Origin: Streptomyces sp. NBC_00162
Lineage (GTDB): Bacteria; Actinomycetota; Actinomycetes; Streptomycetales; Streptomycetaceae
Direction of reading: 5' to 3'
DNA length: 64,000 nucleotides
NCBI RefSeq assembly: GCF_024611995.1
Contig: NZ_CP102509.1
Coordinates: 4,402,001 to 4,466,000 of the forward strand
Position numbers and translations under genes: made by a program. The notes below the pieces were generated by a model. It made no database searches and was not told the DNA's origin. It worked only from the letters and a program-made list of their open reading frames with translations. Positions 62,389-64,000 of this stretch are shown here, piece by piece (position 1 is the first letter of the stretch; each line of letters starts with the position of its first letter).

Positions 62389-63657
62389 ATGCCTGTCGTA
62401 CGTGATCTGCGCGTACTCCTGCGCCTGAGGGATTTCCGCAACCTGCTCGCCGTACGGCTGCTCTCGCAGGCGGCGGACGGCGTCTATCAGGTCGCGCTCG
62501 CCACCTACGTCGTCTTCTCCCCCGAGAAGCAGACCTCACCGGCGGCCATCGCCTCGGCCATGGCGGTACTTCTGCTGCCGTATTCGGCGATCGGCCCGTT
62601 CGCCGGGGTGCTGCTCGACCGCTGGCGCCGCCGCCAGGTCTTCCTCTACGGCAACCTGCTGCGGGCCTTCCTCGCCTGCATCACCGGAATGCTGATCGTC
62701 GCCCAGGTCCCCGACTGGCTGTTCTACGCGTCGGCGCTGTCCGTGACCGCCGTAAACCGCTTCGTCCTGGCCGGGCTCGCCGCGTCCCTGCCGCGAGTCG
62801 TCGGCCCCGACCAGCTGGTCACCGCGAACGCCCTTTCCCCGACCGCCGGCACCCTCGCGGCGACCGCCGGCGGGGGACTGGCCTTCCTCGTCCGGCTGCT
62901 GGCCGCCGACGCCGACGCCCTCGTCATCCTCCTCGGCGCCGGGCTCTACCTGCTCGCGGCCCTCGTCTCCCTGCGCCTGGCCATCGGCCTCCTCGGGCCC
63001 GACCACCCCCCGGGCGTGCTCCACCCGTCGGTCGCCGAGGGCGTCGCACTCACCGTCCGGGGCATGGCCGCGGGACTGTGCCATCTCGCCTCACGCCGGG
63101 AGGCCGCCCAGGCGCTCACCGCCATGACCATGATGCGGTTCTGCTACGGAGCCCTGTTCGTCATGCTGCTGATGCTCTGCCGCTACTCGTGGTCGGACAA
63201 CGAGGCCGACGGGCTCGCCCTCCTGGGGATCGCGGTCGGCGTCTCCGGGGCCGGGTTCTTCACGGCCGCCGTCGTCACTCCCTGGCTGGTGAGCCGGCTG
63301 GGCCCCCTCGGCTGGATCACCGCCTGCTCCGCGGGCGCCGCGGTCCTGGTCCCGGCGCTCGGCCTGTTCTTCGCCCCCGCACCGATGCTGATCGCCGCGT
63401 TCGTCCTCGGCCTCGCCACCCAGGGCGCCAAGATCTCCACCGACACGGTCGTGCAGTCCCGGGTGGACGACGACTACCGCGGCCGCGTCTTCTCCGTCTA
63501 CGACGTGCTCTTCAACGTCGCCTTCGTCGGCGCCGCGGCGGTGGCCTCCCTCATGCTCCCCGCCAACGGACAGTCCGTGCCACTGATCCTCTGTGTGTCC
63601 GCCCTCTACGCCGCCACCGCAGTGCTGCTGGGCCGCCAGGAGCGACGTTTCACGTGA
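62389..63657 (+). CDS. MFS transporter
   Basis: A 422-residue membrane protein with about ten to twelve spans of the enterobactin-exporter-like MFS type. It has the motif LLDRWRRRQVFLYGNLLRAF after the second span and DDDYRGRVFSVYDVLFN late in the protein. The substrate is unknown. The ATG at 62389 (MPVVRDLRVLLR) has no clear ribosome site, and a GTG at 62374 is possible; both lie very close to the ino1 terminator. The last codons and stop lie in a parS site, giving the C-terminus RRFT. Confidence 0.87.
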   Translation: MPVVRDLRVLLRLRDFRNLLAVRLLSQAADGVYQVALATYVVFSPEKQTSPAAIASAMAVLLLPYSAIGPFAGVLLDRWRRRQVFLYGNLLRAFLACITGMLIVAQVPDWLFYASALSVTAVNRFVLAGLAASLPRVVGPDQLVTANALSPTAGTLAATAGGGLAFLVRLLAADADALVILLGAGLYLLAALVSLRLAIGLLGPDHPPGVLHPSVAEGVALTVRGMAAGLCHLASRREAAQALTAMTMMRFCYGALFVMLLMLCRYSWSDNEADGLALLGIAVGVSGAGFFTAAVVTPWLVSRLGPLGWITACSAGAAVLVPALGLFFAPAPMLIAAFVLGLATQGAKISTDTVVQSRVDDDYRGRVFSVYDVLFNVAFVGAAAVASLMLPANGQSVPLILCVSALYAATAVLLGRQERRFT

Positions 63658-63660
63658 AAC
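63647..63660. other. parS: parS site over the MFS stop codon
   Basis: Exact GTTTCACGTGAAAC; the TGA stop of the MFS gene is within it (63655-63657). Confidence 0.95.
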
Positions 63661-63669
63661 ATTGCCGCC

Positions 63670-63725
63670 CGCAGGAACGCAGGGGTCGATGTTTCACGTG
63701 AAACATCGACCCCTGCGTTCCTGCG
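63670..63725. other. parS: 56-bp perfect palindrome centred on a parS site
   Basis: parS core at 63691-63704; perfect symmetry continues 21 bp on each side (28-bp arms). It fills the convergent gap between the MFS gene and the CCA-adding enzyme gene, so it can act both as a bidirectional terminator and as a ParB site. It is 44 bp (twice 22) from the previous parS. Confidence 0.93.
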
Positions 63726-64000
63726 TCACGCCTGCGCGGCCCACCACTCCTTGAGGGCGGCGACGGCCGCATCGTGCCCCATCGGGCCGTTCTCCAGCCG
63801 CAGCTCCAGCAGGAACGCGTACGCCTTCCCGATCACCGGGCCGGGGCCGACGTCGAGCACCCGCATGATCTCGTTGCCGTCCAGGTCGGGCCGGATCGCG
63901 TCCAGCTCCTCCTGCTCCTGCAGCTGCTCGATGCGCTCCTCCAGCCCGTCATAGGTCCGGGAGAGCGCGTTGGCCTTGCGCTTGTTGCGGGTGGTGCAGT
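63726..64000 (-). CDS. cca: CCA tRNA nucleotidyltransferase, C-terminal end
   Basis: About 91 C-terminal residues of a minus-strand gene running off the right edge. The visible part (NKRKANALSRTYDGLEERIE, LDGNEIMRVLDVGPGPVIG, ending KEWWAAQA) matches the tail of actinobacterial CCA-adding enzymes as I know them. The catalytic head domain is outside the window, so the call rests on the C-terminal helices and on the known neighbour order. The stop directly abuts the 56-bp palindrome. Confidence 0.85.
   Translation of the reverse strand, partial: CTTRNKRKANALSRTYDGLEERIEQLQEQEELDAIRPDLDGNEIMRVLDVGPGPVIGKAYAFLLELRLENGPMGHDAAVAALKEWWAAQA

Overview
The window is almost certainly from a Streptomyces chromosome, in the origin-proximal core. 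Evidence read directly: very high G+C with strong third-position bias, GTG/TTG starts, the ssgR-ssgA sporulation pair, ptpA, femX, a cydA-cydB-cydCD operon behind a perfect Rex operator, the rpsF-ssb-rpsR-rplI operon next to dnaB, and eleven exact copies of the ParB site GTTTCACGTGAAAC (parS). From memory, the gene order from the ABC exporters at the left to the CCA-adding enzyme at the right follows the S. coelicolor core, with oriC beyond the right end.

Left third (1-16 kb): end of a LuxR-type response regulator, a rhomboid-like membrane protein whose 3' end contains two parS sites, and four overlapping genes for two ABC-2 exporters on the minus strand. A translationally coupled plus-strand set follows: M24 peptidase-like protein, EphD-type hydrolase/dehydrogenase fusion, metal-dependent hydrolase, then a MerR regulator. 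After an aquaporin and the RNA 2'-phosphotransferase kptA comes a two-gene module of an HSP90-family ATPase overlapping a 1003-residue TPR protein.

Middle (16-48 kb): an F420-type oxidoreductase, HAD phosphatase, GAF histidine kinase, the Rex-controlled cytochrome bd operon, hisC, a LacI regulator, a metallophosphoesterase, thiC with a TPP riboswitch, a YibE/F membrane protein, ssgA and ssgR, ptpA coupled to a Cys/Met-metabolism PLP enzyme, a LysR regulator, a NUDIX hydrolase, a flavohaemoglobin, a second HAD phosphatase, two acetyltransferases, an HTH_42 protein, a beta-lactamase-fold hydrolase and a DHFR-family protein.

Right third (48-64 kb): dnaB with a cluster of DnaA boxes upstream, a MATE transporter, the S6-SSB-S18-L9 operon, femX with an alanine-racemase-like gene, a GT87-type membrane glycosyltransferase, a class A penicillin-binding protein, a PadR regulator with a clear promoter/operator, inositol-3-phosphate synthase, an MFS transporter and the C-terminal end of the CCA-adding enzyme. 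Themes are replication/segregation (parS, dnaB, DnaA boxes, ssb), cell wall and sporulation (femX, the racemase-like gene, the PBP, ssgA/R), and redox-controlled respiration.

I saw no insertion sequence, prophage, CRISPR array, rRNA or tRNA gene. The most unusual structures are a three-copy parS array with its middle site split by a 56-bp palindromic insert (43172-43285), parS sites built into perfect palindromes or coding ends, a DnaA-box cluster beside dnaB, a palindromic element that can mask the ssgR ribosome-binding site, and the HSP90-TPR gene pair.
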